DNA of 64,000 nucleotides from Acidimicrobiales bacterium (GTDB lineage Bacteria > Actinomycetota > Acidimicrobiia > Acidimicrobiales > Aldehydirespiratoraceae): the NCBI GenBank assembly GCA_041394245.1, contig JAWKIR010000002.1, forward strand, positions 558,001-622,000, read 5' to 3'. Position 1 is the first letter of the stretch. The number at the start of each line of letters is the position of its first letter. Shown piece after piece: positions 7,798 through 15,797 of this stretch. Below the pieces are notes generated by a model. The model did no database searches. It saw nothing but the letters and a program-made list of their open reading frames with translations, and had not been told where the DNA came from. A program made the translations under genes and the position numbers.

Positions 7798-8396
7798 TCG
7801 ACTCGTCCGAAGCCGAGGAGGTCGATGCCGGCGGCGAGACCCAGTTCGTGGAGACGCCGCATCGGGAGCCCGATGACGTTGGAGACGCTTCCGTGCACGT
7901 GATCGGCGAAGAGGCCACCGGCGCCCTGGAGGCCGTAGCTCCCGGCTTTGTCATCGGCCTCGCCGGTCGCGATGTACCACTCGATGGTGGCATCGGTCAG
8001 TTCTGCCACGTCGACCTCGGACCGCTCGTGACCGCTGGTCGTGGCCCGTGTCCCGTCGGTCGCGACGGTGACCACCGCGATGCCCGTGACGACCTCGTGG
8101 CGCCTCCCGGCGAGGCGTCGCAGCATCGCCGCGGCGTCGGCCCGATCGGTCGGCTTTCCGAGGATCTCGCCGTCGAGGACGACCGACGTGTCGGCCCCGA
8201 TCACCACGGTTCCCGGGCCAGCGACCGCGTGTGCCTTCTCCTGCGCGAGCCGCACGACATAGTCGATCGCGTCCTCGTCGGGTCGCGGTGTCTCATCGAT
8301 GTCGGCGGCGATGATGGTGAATGCGTCGGTGAGGCGACCGAGGATCTCGCGGCGACGGGGCGAGGACGAGGCGAGGACGAGACGGGGTTCGGTCAC
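7794..8396 (-). CDS. maf: Maf-family nucleotide pyrophosphatase
   Basis: Hydrolyses non-canonical or modified nucleoside triphosphates (dTTP/UTP, m7GTP and related substrates) to monophosphates, a house-cleaning role. The start MTEPRLVLASSSPRRREIL contains the family SSSPRR motif at residues 10-15; VVIGADTSV near 68 and LGKPTDRADAAAMLRRLAGRRHEV follow, then DKAGSYGLQGAGG and the GSVSNVIGLP motif. The 200-residue length is normal. GTG 8396 lies 6 bases after a CAGACT -10-like box. The last bases overlap the start of the decarboxylase remnant (GTGA). Confidence 0.93.
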   Translation of the reverse strand: MTEPRLVLASSSPRRREILGRLTDAFTIIAADIDETPRPDEDAIDYVVRLAQEKAHAVAGPGTVVIGADTSVVLDGEILGKPTDRADAAAMLRRLAGRRHEVVTGIAVVTVATDGTRATTSGHERSEVDVAELTDATIEWYIATGEADDKAGSYGLQGAGGLFADHVHGSVSNVIGLPMRRLHELGLAAGIDLLGFGRVE

Positions 8397-8528
8397 CCAG
8401 GCAGTCTGTCACCCCGGTGGCGCCACCCACCGTGCCCGCCCGGCGCGTACCCTCTCCCCATCGACGACGACACCTGGGACGCCGAGCGCGACCCCGACGA
8501 CCACCTGGTCCTCCCGTTGGAGGACGAC

Positions 8529-9689
8529 ATGCTCGAGATTCGACCGGACCCGTTCATGGTCACCTCGGGCTTTTTGCGCGCCGGGAACCAACCGAACGTG
8601 CCCCCGAACGCCGCGGTCGGGCCGCCGTGGACCTTCGACGAGGCCGATGAACGAGCCCACGAGTTCCTCACCGCCGTCGCCGGTGAGCGGACCATGCCGG
8701 AGTATCTCGACGACCCGGTCGAGCACGCCCGAGCCAACGGGCTCATGCTGTTGTTCAGTGACGAGGTGATGGCCTCCTTCGAGACCTATCTCGCCCGCAT
8801 GCCCCAGCCCAGGGTGGAGGCGTGGCGCGACCTCATCGCCGGCGGCGCGAGTTCCGAGGCCTTCGGCCCGCTCACGCTCCAGGAACAGCTCGACGAACGC
8901 CAGGTGGCCGAGGCGTTGCAGAAGGGGCGCAAGCAGCGCACCGTCAACCTCGCGGTCGGCGCGGTCGTTTTGTTGCTGGTGCTCGTCGGGGTCGTGGTCG
9001 CCTGGAACACCTTCTTCGTCGAGGAGGCACGGACCGAGGGAGCCTTCCAGTTCACCGGTCAGGACGAACCCCCGGAGGTGGCCGCTAGAAGCGGCGGTCC
9101 GCCGATCGCCGTCGAAGCGCTCACCGTTGCGCTCGCCGACCCGGTGTCGGTGGCGGCCGGGTCGGGCGCCGAGGCCGACCGCATCGTTGTTGCTCCGTTC
9201 GCCGATTTCCCGTTCACGCCCGGCGAGATCCGAGCGTCGCTCTTCGAGTACGCCGGATCGGGCCATGTGGTGTTCGTCGGACCCGACGGATTCACCGACA
9301 CGGCATGCCTGCGGGCCAGCGTCGTCACCAGCGATCTCCGACCGCTCGACACCGTCACCAGTGGGCCTTGTGGGCAACCGGTCGGGAGGCCGGCGACGAT
9401 CGGCTGCCTCGGGCCGGGCGCGGTGCTGCTCGACCTCGAGATCCCGCCCGGCGAAGTCCCCCTGCCCGAAGGCGGGTCCGGGTTCGCCGACGCAGTACGG
9501 GTCCAGGTGATCGGCGACGACCCGGCGTACGAGGTCCTCACCCTCCGCGGCACGATCGCAGTGGGCGGCGACGATCCCGTCGTCGTTCCGCGATTCGGTG
9601 GTGAGGTCGGCGACGAGATCGAGTTCGACCTGTCCGGCGGGCGGGTCGGTACCTGCACGATCACCGGCGACCTTCCCGGCGGTTCCTGA
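8529..9689 (+). CDS. Single-pass membrane protein of unknown function
   Basis: I do not recognise a family. From ATG 8529 (GGAGG 5 bases upstream) the protein has a soluble ~135-residue N-part rich in acidic and Pro residues, a single transmembrane segment at about residues 140-160, and an exported C-part of about 220 residues with paired cysteines (TACLR, GPCGQ, IGCLG, GTCTI) suggesting disulfides and a beta-rich fold. Coding signal extends further upstream: the 23 in-frame codons from ATC 8460 nearly all end in G or C, and TACCCT (8448-8453) lies 6 bases before that ATC, so the real start may be the non-standard ATC. It overlaps the next gene by TGATG. Confidence 0.6.
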   Translation: MLEIRPDPFMVTSGFLRAGNQPNVPPNAAVGPPWTFDEADERAHEFLTAVAGERTMPEYLDDPVEHARANGLMLLFSDEVMASFETYLARMPQPRVEAWRDLIAGGASSEAFGPLTLQEQLDERQVAEALQKGRKQRTVNLAVGAVVLLLVLVGVVVAWNTFFVEEARTEGAFQFTGQDEPPEVAARSGGPPIAVEALTVALADPVSVAAGSGAEADRIVVAPFADFPFTPGEIRASLFEYAGSGHVVFVGPDGFTDTACLRASVVTSDLRPLDTVTSGPCGQPVGRPATIGCLGPGAVLLDLEIPPGEVPLPEGGSGFADAVRVQVIGDDPAYEVLTLRGTIAVGGDDPVVVPRFGGEVGDEIEFDLSGGRVGTCTITGDLPGGS

Positions 9690-10408
9690 TGTGCGGTCGC
9701 TTCGCCTCGACGACGCCGCCCGATCAGCTGGCCAAGTACTTCGGGGCCGAGCTCGTTGAGGAGCGGTTCGAGGAGGGCGCCGGCAACTTCAACGTCGCTC
9801 CGACCCAGTCCGTCTTCACCGTCGTCGAGGACGATGGTGTGCGGCGCCTCGATGCGTTCCATTGGGGGTTGGTGCCGTTCTGGGCGAAGGACCCGAAGAT
9901 CGGCAGTCGCATGATCAACGCCCGGGCCGAGACACTCGCCGAGAAGAACTCCTTCAAGCGCTCGTTCGCCCGGCGCCGGTGCATCATCCCGGCCGACGGC
10001 TTCTACGAGTGGAAGAAGATCGAGGGGCGCAAGACGAAACAGCCGATGTACATGAGCCGTGTCGACGGCGAGCCGTTCGCCTTCGCCGGCCTCTGGGAGG
10101 TGTGGAAGGACGCGAACCACACCGATCCCGACGGCGAGCCCCTGCGTCTCCACAGCTGCACCATCATCACGGGTGAGCCCAACGAGAAGGTCGCTGATGT
10201 CCACGACCGCATGCCGGTCATGTTGCCGCCCGACGCCTGGGACACCTGGCTCGACCGCGACAACCACGACATCGAATCGCTCCAGGCGCTGCTGGTCCCG
10301 GCTCCCTCACACCTCATCCGCCTCCATCCGGTGTCGACCGCTGTCAACAACGTCCGCAACAACGGACCGGAACTGATCGAGGAAGCCGATCCGATCAGCG
10401 AGAGCTGA
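9689..10408 (+). CDS. SOS response-associated peptidase, YedK/HMCES family
   Basis: Forms a covalent DNA-protein link with abasic sites in single-stranded DNA through the amino-terminal cysteine, protecting them during replication. Cys2 follows the start methionine (MCGRFA), NVAPTQ and the WGLVPFWAKD strand follow, ARAET carries the conserved glutamate near residue 74, GFYEWKK near 107, and HDRMPVML the active-site histidine. The length of 239 is normal. The gene starts inside the TGATG overlap with the preceding membrane-protein gene and its end overlaps the convergent HIT gene by 14 bases. Confidence 0.93.
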   Translation: MCGRFASTTPPDQLAKYFGAELVEERFEEGAGNFNVAPTQSVFTVVEDDGVRRLDAFHWGLVPFWAKDPKIGSRMINARAETLAEKNSFKRSFARRRCIIPADGFYEWKKIEGRKTKQPMYMSRVDGEPFAFAGLWEVWKDANHTDPDGEPLRLHSCTIITGEPNEKVADVHDRMPVMLPPDAWDTWLDRDNHDIESLQALLVPAPSHLIRLHPVSTAVNNVRNNGPELIEEADPISES

Positions 10409-10796
10409 GCGCCGCCGAGAGGGCCGCTTGGAGCGCGTCGAGATCGTCCTGGTCGGGATTCGTGTCGGCTTGGCCGAAGTCGAGTGCCGCCATGGAGTTC
10501 ATGGGGACGACGTGGACGTGCACGTGGGGCACCTCGAAGCCGGCGATCATCAGGCCGATGCGCGCGGGGGAGAGGAGCTCCTTCTGGGCGTTGCCGATCG
10601 CGTGGGCGACGGTCATCAGGTGCGCGACGGTGTCGGCAGGAAGGTCGGTCCACTGGTCGACCTCCTGGCGCGGGACGACCAACGCATGGCCACGGGCGAG
10701 CGGGCGGATGTCGAGGAACGAGACACAGACCTCGTCGGTCCAGAGGAATCGACCCGGGATTAGGCCATCGATGATGCGGGTATAGATGGAAGCCAC
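10395..10796 (-). CDS. HIT family nucleotide hydrolase/transferase
   Basis: Histidine triad protein that hydrolyses nucleoside phosphoramidates or dinucleotide-type substrates. The signature HVHVHVVP is near residues 91-98, preceded by the FLDIRPLARGHALVVP strand typical of HIT proteins. The length of 133 residues is usual. GTG 10796 follows a TACGAT box by 6 bases, so translation may start at the mRNA 5' end. The -10 box overlaps that of the divergent phosphatidyltransferase gene. Exact substrate is unknown. Confidence 0.92.
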   Translation of the reverse strand: MASIYTRIIDGLIPGRFLWTDEVCVSFLDIRPLARGHALVVPRQEVDQWTDLPADTVAHLMTVAHAIGNAQKELLSPARIGLMIAGFEVPHVHVHVVPMNSMAALDFGQADTNPDQDDLDALQAALSAALSSR

Positions 10797-10802
10797 GCCG
10801 GG

Positions 10803-10812
10803 ATCGTAGGCT
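10803..10812. promoter_or_regulatory. Overlapping divergent -10 boxes (shared TA)
   Basis: ATCGTAGGCT contains TACGAT for the minus strand (10803-10808) and TAGGCT for the plus strand (10807-10812), sharing the central TA. Spacing to GTG 10796 is 6 bases and to GTG 10820 is 7 bases, so both mRNAs would be leaderless and initiation in the two directions should compete. Confidence 0.5.
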
Positions 10813-10819
10813 GCGAGAG

Positions 10820-11458
10820 GTGAGCATGGACGACCAGTCGACCAGGACGAGGCAGCTCGGGGTCTTCGAGGACCGCATTCTCACCGTCCCCAACCTGATC
10901 TCACTGGTACGACTCGGCTGCATCCCGGTGTTCCTCTGGCTGCTGTTCGAACAGGACGACCGCTTCTCGGCCGCGATCCTCTGGGGGATCGTCGGCGCCA
11001 CCGATTGGGTCGACGGGTGGTGGGCCCGCCGTTTCGACGTCGTCAGCGAATTCGGCAAGCTGATCGACCCCGTGACCGACCGAGCGGTACTGATCGTCGG
11101 CATCCTCGCGGTGGGGATCGACGGCTCCGTGCCGTGGTGGCTCGTGATCCTCACCCTGGCCCGCGAAGTGCTCGTGGCGCTCGCCGGTCTGGCTCTCGGC
11201 GCCCTCGGTGCGCGACGCATCGACGTGACGTGGTGGGGCAAGTGCGCGACGTTCGGGCTCTATTTCGCCTTCCCGTTCCTACTCGCCGGGGCTTCCGACA
11301 TCGCCATCGCCGACTGGTTCCGATGGGCCGGCTGGGTGTGTGCGGTGCCGTCTCTGATCTATTCCTATCTGTCTGCCGCGCAATACATCCCGCTCGGAAT
11401 CGAGGCGCTGCGTCAGGGCCGCCTCGATCGAGCGGACCGCGCCGGAGTCGACGAATGA
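10820..11458 (+). CDS. CDP-alcohol phosphatidyltransferase family membrane enzyme
   Basis: Transfers a phosphatidyl or related group from a CDP-linked donor to an alcohol in phospholipid synthesis. The catalytic pattern DG..AR........G...D...D is present as VDGWWARRFDVVSEFGKLIDPVTD near residues 61-84, within a polytopic membrane protein of 212 residues, the usual length for PgsA-like enzymes. GTG 10820 is 7 bases after TAGGCT; an ATG at 10826 would use GAGAGG as a ribosome site, so the start is uncertain by two residues. The acceptor (glycerol phosphate, inositol phosphate or other) cannot be fixed from the sequence. Confidence 0.88.
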   Translation: MSMDDQSTRTRQLGVFEDRILTVPNLISLVRLGCIPVFLWLLFEQDDRFSAAILWGIVGATDWVDGWWARRFDVVSEFGKLIDPVTDRAVLIVGILAVGIDGSVPWWLVILTLAREVLVALAGLALGALGARRIDVTWWGKCATFGLYFAFPFLLAGASDIAIADWFRWAGWVCAVPSLIYSYLSAAQYIPLGIEALRQGRLDRADRAGVDE

Positions 11459-11477
11459 GGAAGCGAGGATCGAGACC

Positions 11478-13964
11478 GTGAAAGCAGTGATCATGGCCGG
11501 AGGTGAGGGGACGCGTCTCCGTCCGCTGACCTCGAATGTCCCGAAACCGATGATGCCCCTGGCCAACCGGCCGATGATGGAGCACATTCTCGACCTCCTG
11601 AAGCGTCACGGCTTCGACGAGGTGGTCGTGACCGTCGCCTTCATGGCGAACCACATCCGCAACTGGTTCGGCGACGGTTCCGAATTCGGTGTCCGCATGG
11701 TCTACGCCACCGAGGAGACGCCACTCGGAACCGCTGGTTCGGTCCGCAACGCGATGGATGAGCTCACCGAGCCCTTCCTCGTGATCTCGGGCGACGTGTT
11801 GACCGATGTCGACCTCACGAAGATCGTCGCCGCCCACGAGGAGAAGCAGGCGATGGCGACGATCGGGCTGATCCGCGTCGACAATCCGCTCGAGTTCGGC
11901 ATCGTGATCACCCGCGACGACGGGTCGATCGAGCGCTTCCTGGAGAAGCCGGGCTGGGGTCAGGTCTTCAGCGACACGATCAACTCGGGGATCTTCGTCC
12001 TGGATCCCGAGATCTTCGACTACATCGAGGCCGATCGGCCGGTCGACTTCTCGAGCGAGGTGTTCCCCGCACTCCTGGCCGACGGCAAGGCGCTCTACGG
12101 CGCCGTCGCCGAGGGCTACTGGGAGGACGTCGGCAATCTGGAGAGCTACGTCAGTGCCCACGCCGACATCCTCGACGGCAAGGTCGAGGTCGCGATCGAC
12201 GGCTTCGAGCAGACGGAAGGACTCTTCATCGGCGAGAACGTCCGCGTGCATCCCGATGCGGTCATCACAGGCCCCGGGGTGATCGGCGACAACTGTCGGA
12301 TCCAGGCCGGTGCCCGCATCGGTCCGTATTCCGTACTCGGCGCCAACGTGCGGGTTCGGGCCGACGCCGACATCGAGCGGTCGGTGATCGCCGACAACAC
12401 CTATCTCGCCGAGCATGTCAACATCCGCGGGGCCGTCGTGGGTCGGAGCTGTGACCTCCGGGCCGGCGTCAAGGTCGATGAGGGTGCCGTCATCGGTGAC
12501 GAGTGCTTCGTCGGCGACGGTTCCCACATCGCGTCGGGCGTGAAGATCTACCCGTTCAAGACCATCGAGGCGGGCGCCGCGGTCAACTCCTCGATCGTGT
12601 GGGAGACGAAGGGCTCGCGGAGCCTCTTCGGTCGGTGGGGAGTGTCCGGACTGGCCAATGTCGACATCACACCGGAGCTCGTGACCCGGCTCGCCATGGC
12701 CTACGGCTCGACCCTCAAACAGGGCGACGTCGTGGTCACCGCGCGCGACTCGTCGCGTTCGGCGCGGATGTTGAAGCGGGCGGTGCACGCCGGTCTCAAC
12801 GCGGCGGGAGTGTCGGTGCAGGATCTCGAGGTCGTGCCGCTGCCGGTGACCCGCTTCACCACCCGTCGACCGGGTGTGGCCGGAGCGGTGGCGTTGCGCC
12901 TCGATCGCAACGATCCCAACAGCATCGTCATCCAGTTCATGGACGCCGAGGGCGCCGACATGTCCGACAACGGGCATCGCAAGATCGAGCGGGTCTTCAA
13001 CCGTGAGGACTACCGCCGGGTGTTCCCGTCCGAGATCGGCGACATCGACTATCCGCCGAGAGCGGTCGAGCACTACGCCACCGCACTCGAGGCGATGGTC
13101 GACCTGCCCCGGATCAGGGCGGCCGAGATCAAGGTCGTGGCCGACTACGGCTATGGCGCGGTGTCGTTCATCATGCCGAACCTGCTCTCGAAGCTCGGTG
13201 CCGAGGTCCTCGCCATCAACCCGTTCGCCAGTACGAGCGGTGCCGTCGATTTCGATCCGGTGAGAAACGGCGAGGTCGTCGGCGACCTCGTCACGTCGTC
13301 GGGAGCAGGACTCGGCGTGATGTTCTCGGCCGGCGGACAGCTCCTCAGCGTGGTCGACGACGCCGGTCGGCTGCTCGGCCACACCGAGCTCGTCCTCGCC
13401 CTGATCGAGCTCCGAGGCCCACTCGATGGGGCTCGCGTGGCCCTCCCCGTCTCGATGACGAGCAAGGCGACCGAGTTGGTCGAATCCCATGGTGGGACCG
13501 TGCTGCTCACGCAGACATCGGGCGCTGCCATCATGGGGGCGGCCTCGGAGCCCTTCGTGTGTCTCGCGGCCGACAGCAGTGGCCGCTTCGTCGTCCCTGG
13601 TTTCATGCCGGCTTTCGACGCAACGGCGACCTTCGTGTCGTTGCTCGATCTGCTCGCCGCGAGCGATCGCAGCCTGAGCGACGTGGTCGACGGCTTGCCC
13701 GAGGTCCACATGGTGACGCGAGAGGTCGTGACCCCATGGGAGCAGAAGGGGGCGGTGATGCGTGTCCTGGTCGAACAATCCAAGGACCGAGAGGTCGATC
13801 TCATCGACGGGGTGCGGATCCATCACGACGACGGATGGGCGCTCGTGCTGCCTGATCCCGATGATCCGCTGACGAGGGTCACCGCGGAGGGAGCCGACCT
13901 GGCGGCAGCCGAACGACTCGCCGACGAGTACGTGCGCCGGATCGAGCAGCTGGTTCGTCCCTGA
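11478..13964 (+). CDS. Mannose-1-P guanylyltransferase-like/phosphomutase-like fusion protein
   Basis: Three parts are visible. Residues 1-235 are a sugar nucleotidyltransferase with MAGGEGTRLRPLT (7-19), PLGTAGSV, ISGDVLTDVD and FLEKPGWGQVF. Residues about 250-375 are left-handed beta-helix hexapeptide repeats (GPGVIGDNCRIQAGARIGPYS and similar). Residues about 395-828 resemble an alpha-D-phosphohexomutase. In that last part the expected phosphoserine loop TASHNP is not seen (ALRLDRNDP occupies the region) and the metal loop DGDGDR is replaced by AADSSGRF, so mutase activity is doubtful. The same three-part protein is known in Streptomyces as a mannose-1-phosphate guanyltransferase. GTG start is 20 bases after the preceding gene, likely co-transcribed. 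Confidence 0.85.
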   Translation: MKAVIMAGGEGTRLRPLTSNVPKPMMPLANRPMMEHILDLLKRHGFDEVVVTVAFMANHIRNWFGDGSEFGVRMVYATEETPLGTAGSVRNAMDELTEPFLVISGDVLTDVDLTKIVAAHEEKQAMATIGLIRVDNPLEFGIVITRDDGSIERFLEKPGWGQVFSDTINSGIFVLDPEIFDYIEADRPVDFSSEVFPALLADGKALYGAVAEGYWEDVGNLESYVSAHADILDGKVEVAIDGFEQTEGLFIGENVRVHPDAVITGPGVIGDNCRIQAGARIGPYSVLGANVRVRADADIERSVIADNTYLAEHVNIRGAVVGRSCDLRAGVKVDEGAVIGDECFVGDGSHIASGVKIYPFKTIEAGAAVNSSIVWETKGSRSLFGRWGVSGLANVDITPELVTRLAMAYGSTLKQGDVVVTARDSSRSARMLKRAVHAGLNAAGVSVQDLEVVPLPVTRFTTRRPGVAGAVALRLDRNDPNSIVIQFMDAEGADMSDNGHRKIERVFNREDYRRVFPSEIGDIDYPPRAVEHYATALEAMVDLPRIRAAEIKVVADYGYGAVSFIMPNLLSKLGAEVLAINPFASTSGAVDFDPVRNGEVVGDLVTSSGAGLGVMFSAGGQLLSVVDDAGRLLGHTELVLALIELRGPLDGARVALPVSMTSKATELVESHGGTVLLTQTSGAAIMGAASEPFVCLAADSSGRFVVPGFMPAFDATATFVSLLDLLAASDRSLSDVVDGLPEVHMVTREVVTPWEQKGAVMRVLVEQSKDREVDLIDGVRIHHDDGWALVLPDPDDPLTRVTAEGADLAAAERLADEYVRRIEQLVRP

Positions 13965-13992
13965 CCAACGCGCCTGGCCCGAGAGCATGGGT

Positions 13993-13998
13993 TAGGTT
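13993..13998 (+). promoter_or_regulatory. Leaderless -10 box of gcvH
   Basis: TAGGTT is 7 bases before the ATG of gcvH at 14006, with no ribosome site between. It would start transcription of the gcvH-garA-ftsR-like block at the start codon. Confidence 0.5.
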
Positions 13999-14005
13999 CT
14001 CGATC

Positions 14006-14386
14006 ATGAACGTGCCAGAAGGACTTCGATACTCGTCGGATCACGAATGGGTCGCCGTCGACGGCAACCTCGCACGCGTGGGGATCACCGACTATGCGCA
14101 GGACGCGTTGGGTGATGTCGTCTACGTGGACCTGCCGGGCAGCGGGACTGCGGTCGCCGCGACCGAGTCCTTCGGCGAGGTCGAATCGACGAAGTCGGTG
14201 TCGGAGTTGTACGCCCCGGTGTCGGGCCAGATCGTGGCCGTCAACGAGTCGCTGGCCGACGCCCCCGAGAAGCTCAACAACGACGCCTACGGCGAGGGCT
14301 GGCTGATCACGATCGAGATGTCGGACCCGTCGGAGCTCGACGCGCTGCTCGACGCCGGCGCCTACACGGCGATGATCGAGGCCTGA
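14006..14386 (+). CDS. gcvH: Glycine cleavage system H protein
   Basis: Lipoyl carrier that shuttles the aminomethyl group between P, T and L proteins of the glycine cleavage complex. The sequence has YSSDHEW at 9-15, GITDYAQDALGDVVYVDLP and the lipoylation site EVESTKSVSE with Lys63. The length of 126 is normal. It heads a tight block with garA only 2 bases downstream, the same gcvH-garA-merR order known from Mycobacterium. The T protein is 3.5 kb further on, the P protein about 30 kb away. Confidence 0.96.
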   Translation: MNVPEGLRYSSDHEWVAVDGNLARVGITDYAQDALGDVVYVDLPGSGTAVAATESFGEVESTKSVSELYAPVSGQIVAVNESLADAPEKLNNDAYGEGWLITIEMSDPSELDALLDAGAYTAMIEA

Positions 14387-14388
14387 CC

Positions 14389-14859
14389 ATGGCTGACCTC
14401 GTCTGTCGCGAATGTGGCCACGCGAACCAGTCCTCGGCGAACTTCTGCTCGTCGTGCGGCGCGCCGCTGCCGCAGGGCGACACCACCGGAAATCTTCCGG
14501 TCGTCGACATCGATCACGATGGCGCCCATGAGATCGATCGGTCGGCCTTCGGCAAGCACGAAGGGCTGCTCGTCGTGCCCCAGGGGGCCAAGGCCGGAGC
14601 CCGCTACGCCCTCGACGCCGACAAGGTGACGGTCGGCCGCCACCCCGACAGCGACATCTTCCTCGACGACATCACGGTGTCGCGACGCCACGCCGAGGTG
14701 CGGCGCGAGGGCGCGCGCTACTGGGTGAGCGACGTCGGCTCGTTGAACGGCACCTACGTGAATCGTGAGCGGGCCGACGACCGGGAGCTGGTCGACGGCG
14801 ACGAGGTCCAGGTCGGCAAGTTCAAGCTCGTCTTCGTGCACGGCACGGGAAGCGCGTGA
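14389..14859 (+). CDS. garA: FHA-domain protein with zinc ribbon, GarA-like
   Basis: In actinobacteria GarA binds and restrains 2-oxoglutarate-metabolising enzymes until phosphorylated by Ser/Thr kinases. Here residues 6-27 are a zinc ribbon (CRECG..FCSSCG), followed by a linker and the FHA domain from about residue 62: VTVGRHPDSDIFLDD, TVSRRHAEV, SDVGSLNGTYVN, and LVDGDEVQVGKF. The arginine, serine and asparagine that bind phosphothreonine are all present. The N-terminal kinase motif of mycobacterial GarA (ETTS) is not clear; only DTTG is seen. The zinc ribbon is an addition relative to the mycobacterial protein. Position after gcvH supports the name. Confidence 0.85.
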   Translation: MADLVCRECGHANQSSANFCSSCGAPLPQGDTTGNLPVVDIDHDGAHEIDRSAFGKHEGLLVVPQGAKAGARYALDADKVTVGRHPDSDIFLDDITVSRRHAEVRREGARYWVSDVGSLNGTYVNRERADDRELVDGDEVQVGKFKLVFVHGTGSA

Positions 14860-14877
14860 GCGGGGGAGAGGCGACCC

Positions 14878-15795
14878 ATGGCTGAGGCACGACACCACTC
14901 GATCGGCGAAGTCCTGTCGATGCTCAAGGACGAACACGCCGACGTCACGATCTCGAAGATCCGCTTCTTCGAGAGTCAGGGTCTGATCGATCCGGAGCGC
15001 ACGCCGTCGGGCTATCGCAAGTTCTACGACAGCGACATCGACCGGCTGCGCTGGATCCTGGTGCAGCAGCGCGACCACTTCCTTCCCCTCAAGGTCATCA
15101 AGCGGCGGATGGAGGAGCCCGGGTTTGACCCGAGTCTCGACGACATCGTCGTCATCCCCGATGCGCCGCTCCCGGAGCCGACGCTGTTCACCCGCACCGA
15201 CGAACGCGCGACCGACGAGTCCGAGACGGTGCAGGACATTGCCGAGCCGGAACCCGATGCCGATCCGCAAGCCGATGTCGAGCCGGAACCCGATGTCGAG
15301 CCCGAGCCCGTCGTCGACCAGAACGACGACGATGCCGACGAAGATCCGGGACCCGAACCCGTCGAGGTGCCGCCGGCGCCCGCGGTCGCCTCGGGTGATC
15401 CGCTCGACACGCCGACCGGATCGGTCAGCTTGTCGGCACGGGAGCTGGCCGAGAGCGCCGGTGTCGACCTGGGCCTCGTGGCCGATCTCGCCCGTCTCGG
15501 CCTCATCCAGACCGTGGTCGAAGGCGAGGGTCAGACCTATGACCACGAGGCGTTGGTCGTCGCCAAGGCCGCCGGGGTGTTCATCGCCCGTGGCGTCGAA
15601 CCGAGACACCTCCGGATGTTCAAGGTGAGCGCCGATCGCGAGTCGGGCGTGCTCGAGCAGCTGGTGAGCGCTCGGTTGAAGAAGGGCGGAGAGACCCAGC
15701 GTGTCGCCCGCGCCGAGCTCAACGAGCTCGTCGGCCTCGGAGAGGTGATCCATCGGTCGATCCTGCGTCGGAACTTCGGCAACCAGATCGACTGA
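14878..15795 (+). CDS. MerR-type regulator, FtsR-like, with Glu/Pro-rich linker
   Basis: Residues about 5-80 form a MerR winged helix: SIGEVLSMLKDE, TISKIRFFESQGLIDPERTPSGYRKFY, then the wing and LPLKVIKRRMEE. This matches the regulator downstream of garA (Rv1828/FtsR group, tied to cell division control in corynebacteria). Residues about 115-175 are a striking low-complexity linker of repeated EP/DP/VEPEPD units, followed by a conserved C-terminal dimer domain (SLSARELAESAGVDLGLVADLARLGLI onward). The length of 305 is longer than mycobacterial homologues because of the linker. Start ATG is 18 bases after garA with GGGGGAGAG upstream. Confidence 0.82.
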   Translation: MAEARHHSIGEVLSMLKDEHADVTISKIRFFESQGLIDPERTPSGYRKFYDSDIDRLRWILVQQRDHFLPLKVIKRRMEEPGFDPSLDDIVVIPDAPLPEPTLFTRTDERATDESETVQDIAEPEPDADPQADVEPEPDVEPEPVVDQNDDDADEDPGPEPVEVPPAPAVASGDPLDTPTGSVSLSARELAESAGVDLGLVADLARLGLIQTVVEGEGQTYDHEALVVAKAAGVFIARGVEPRHLRMFKVSADRESGVLEQLVSARLKKGGETQRVARAELNELVGLGEVIHRSILRRNFGNQID

Positions 15796-15797
15796 CC

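Noticed and set aside
11151..13988. A 945-codon open frame on the minus strand across the nucleotidyltransferase gene
   Set aside because: It mirrors the real gene; high GC at third positions leaves the reverse frame open. The product is rich in Arg, Asp and His without recognisable domains.
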